7,131 bases of DNA from Planctomycetota bacterium (lineage in GTDB: Bacteria; Planctomycetota; B15-G4; JADJEK01): positions 1 through 7,131 of the forward strand of contig JAEUIB010000371.1 of NCBI GenBank assembly GCA_016795255.1. The letters run 5' to 3'. Position 1 is the stretch's first letter; each line of letters opens with the position of its first letter. Below the pieces are notes generated by a model. It had not been told where the DNA came from. It worked only from the letters and a program-made list of their open reading frames with translations, and did no database searches. Of this stretch, positions 5,822 to 7,131 are shown in pieces. Both the position numbers and the translations under genes were made by a program.

Positions 5822-6382
5822 CTACGGCAACGGCATCCGCGGCACATCCGTCCGCGCGACGTCGGGCCGTCTCTCTTCCCATGCGAGCAACCGCAGTTCG
5901 GGCGCATCGGGCGCGAGCTTCACCATGCGCTCGAACGCGAAGCCGAGGCTCTCCAGCAGATGCATCGAGCGCTCGTTGTCGGGGGTCGTGATCGCGACCA
6001 CGCGGCGCAGACCGAAATCACGCCGCGCGTGCTCGAGCGTCGCCGCCGCCGCTTCCCGCGCATAGCCGTGTCCCCACGACTCGGGCACGAACGCGAAACC
6101 GATGTCGACGTCGTCCAGCGCGTCGCGCTGGATCAGGCCACACAGGCCGATCGGCGTCGCGTCGGCCTTCGTCGCCGTCAGGTAGAGACCGAAGCCGTGG
6201 CGCGCGATCATCGCCGCCGGGCCGTTCGCGATGTACGCACGCGCATCGTCCAGCGACCGCACTCCCTTGTCGCCGATGAAGCGCAGCCACGACGGCTCGT
6301 TGACGAGCCGCAGGATGAACGGCGCATCGCCGGGTTCGAGATGTCGCAGCACGAGGCGCGCGGTTTCGACGACGCGCACCAT
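5822..6382 (-). CDS. GNAT N-acetyltransferase, RimJ/RimL type
   Basis: This 186-residue acetyl-CoA-dependent acetyltransferase has an N-terminal VETARLVLRHLEPGDAPFILRL (5-26) typical of RimJ/RimL-like enzymes. These are followed by IGLCGLIQRDALDDVDIGFAF (78-98), the pyrophosphate-binding loop SWGHGYAREA (102-111), and TPDNERSMHLLESLGF (133-148), the usual C-terminal segment that packs against acetyl-CoA. The acceptor is unknown; proteins of this type modify small molecules as well as protein N-termini. It is distinct from the GNAT gene at 2884-3438, with only motif-level likeness. Its ATG overlaps the TGA of the M19 dipeptidase gene by one base (TGATG), so translation is probably coupled. Both genes belong to one operon with DUF1697 downstream. 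Confidence 0.92.
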   Translation of the reverse strand: MVRVVETARLVLRHLEPGDAPFILRLVNEPSWLRFIGDKGVRSLDDARAYIANGPAAMIARHGFGLYLTATKADATPIGLCGLIQRDALDDVDIGFAFVPESWGHGYAREAAAATLEHARRDFGLRRVVAITTPDNERSMHLLESLGFAFERMVKLAPDAPELRLLAWEERRPDVARTDVPRMPLP

Positions 6383-7131
6383 CAGGACTTCCCCGCGACC
6401 CGTTCCGCTTCCGCGAGGACGCGCAGCAGGTTCTCGCCGCAGATCTTCTGCACGTCGGACTCGGTCAGCCCGCGCTCCAGCAGCACGCGGATCAGGTTCG
6501 GGTACTTGCTGACGTCTTCGAGCCCGATCGGCAGCGTCGGTCCGACGCCGTCGTAGTCGCTGCCGAAGCCGACGTGATCGACGCCGGCGATCTTCACGAC
6601 GTGCATGACGTGATCGGCGACGTCGTCGACGGTCGCGAGCGGCGGCACGTTCTCCTTCTCCCACGCGTCGACGAACGCCTTCGCTTCGGGCGTTCCCGCC
6701 TTCAGCCCCTTCGCCGCGATGGCCTCCATCATCTGCTTGCGCGACGCATCGCCGGCCTCGCGGCTCTTCTGCGCGACGAACGTCGAGCCGAAGTTGATCA
6801 TCAGCACGCCACCCTTCGCGGCGAGTCGCGCGATGCGTGTGTCGTCGAGATTGCGTTCGAATCCCGGCGTGAACACGCGGGCCGACGAGTGCGACGCGAT
6901 CGGCGGCGCACGCGTGAGCTCGATGACGTCGTCGAACGCCTGGTCGGAAATGTGCGAGACGTCGATCAGCACGCCGAGTTCGTTCATCCGCGCGACGACC
7001 TCGCGCCCGAACGGCGACAGGCCGCCCCACGTCCGCGTCGTCGCGTACGACGAATCGCAGATGTGGTTGTCTTCGGAGTGACACAGCGTGATGTAGCGGA
7101 CGCCGCGCTTCGCGAAGTGCTCGACGTTGGC
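6382..7131 (-). CDS. M19 family membrane dipeptidase (partial, N-terminus missing)
   Basis: The last 249 residues are present; the gene runs off the right edge without a start. It matches renal-dipeptidase-type (peptidase M19) zinc enzymes, which cleave dipeptides including some with D-amino acids or dehydro residues. Visible signatures, numbered from the window edge, are VRYITLCHSEDNHICDSS (11-28), GGLSPFGREVV (36-46), VLIDVSH with H60, IASHSSAR with H81 and GVDHVGFGSDYDGV (183-196). H60 and H81 are 21 residues apart, matching two zinc-binding histidines (H198 and H219) of human DPEP1. The HxD pair and bridging glutamate lie in the missing part, as would any signal peptide. The C-terminal GENLLRVLAEAE (232-243) is family-typical. 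The open frame has an internal ATG at 6987, but homology clearly continues upstream of it. A GNAT gene is translationally coupled downstream. Confidence 0.95.
   Translation of the reverse strand, partial: ANVEHFAKRGVRYITLCHSEDNHICDSSYATTRTWGGLSPFGREVVARMNELGVLIDVSHISDQAFDDVIELTRAPPIASHSSARVFTPGFERNLDDTRIARLAAKGGVLMINFGSTFVAQKSREAGDASRKQMMEAIAAKGLKAGTPEAKAFVDAWEKENVPPLATVDDVADHVMHVVKIAGVDHVGFGSDYDGVGPTLPIGLEDVSKYPNLIRVLLERGLTESDVQKICGENLLRVLAEAERVAGKS

Noticed and set aside
5216..6556. 446-codon plus-strand frame opposite DUF1697 and GNAT
   Set aside because: It is antisense to two genes with family signatures, and has no motif of its own.

Overview
The window is high-GC bacterial DNA packed with genes on both strands. 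Codons strongly favour G or C in the third position, most starts have AAGGAG-type ribosome binding sites, and a PspF-like sigma-54 activator is present. These features, the DUF5329 gene and the REP-like palindromes suggest a Pseudomonadota chromosome, possibly a gammaproteobacterium of the Xanthomonas/Lysobacter kind. That placement is an inference from gene content and is not proven. I see no phage, plasmid, IS, CRISPR, tRNA or rRNA, and no gene-free stretch over 300 bases.

Left part (1-4000). The last 67 codons of a DegT/DnrJ/EryC1-type aminotransferase enter from the left on the plus strand and end at 206. Five genes then run on the minus strand, listed in transcription order: a small NTF2/SnoaL-like predicted lipoprotein (3993-3520), a RimL-type GNAT acetyltransferase (3438-2884), an aldo/keto reductase (2828-1797), a DUF1801 protein (1776-1354), and a single-module sigma-54 activator with AAA+ and Fis-type HTH domains (1283-255). 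The reductase and DUF1801 genes are 20 bp apart and look like an operon. The other gaps (55-81 bp) could hold promoters.

Middle (4000-4920). The divergent region between the NTF2-like lipoprotein and a plus-strand DUF5329 lipoprotein (4140-4916) is the most unusual part of the window. Two 40-bp palindromic REP-like elements, 37/40 identical, lie in inverted orientation. One sits in the intergenic region (4067-4106). The other lies inside the coding sequence (4184-4223) and is read in frame, adding about 14 residues to the signal peptide. Together they bracket the ribosome binding site and start codon of the DUF5329 gene.

Right part (4947-7131). Four minus-strand genes read, in transcription order: an M19 (renal-type) membrane dipeptidase cut by the window edge (7131-6382), a GNAT acetyltransferase coupled to it by a TGATG overlap (6382-5822), a DUF1697 protein (5778-5233) and an 88-residue conserved-looking hypothetical (5213-4947). 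This run converges with the DUF5329 gene. No single pathway unites the window: these are mainly small-molecule enzymes, acetyltransferases and domains of unknown function.
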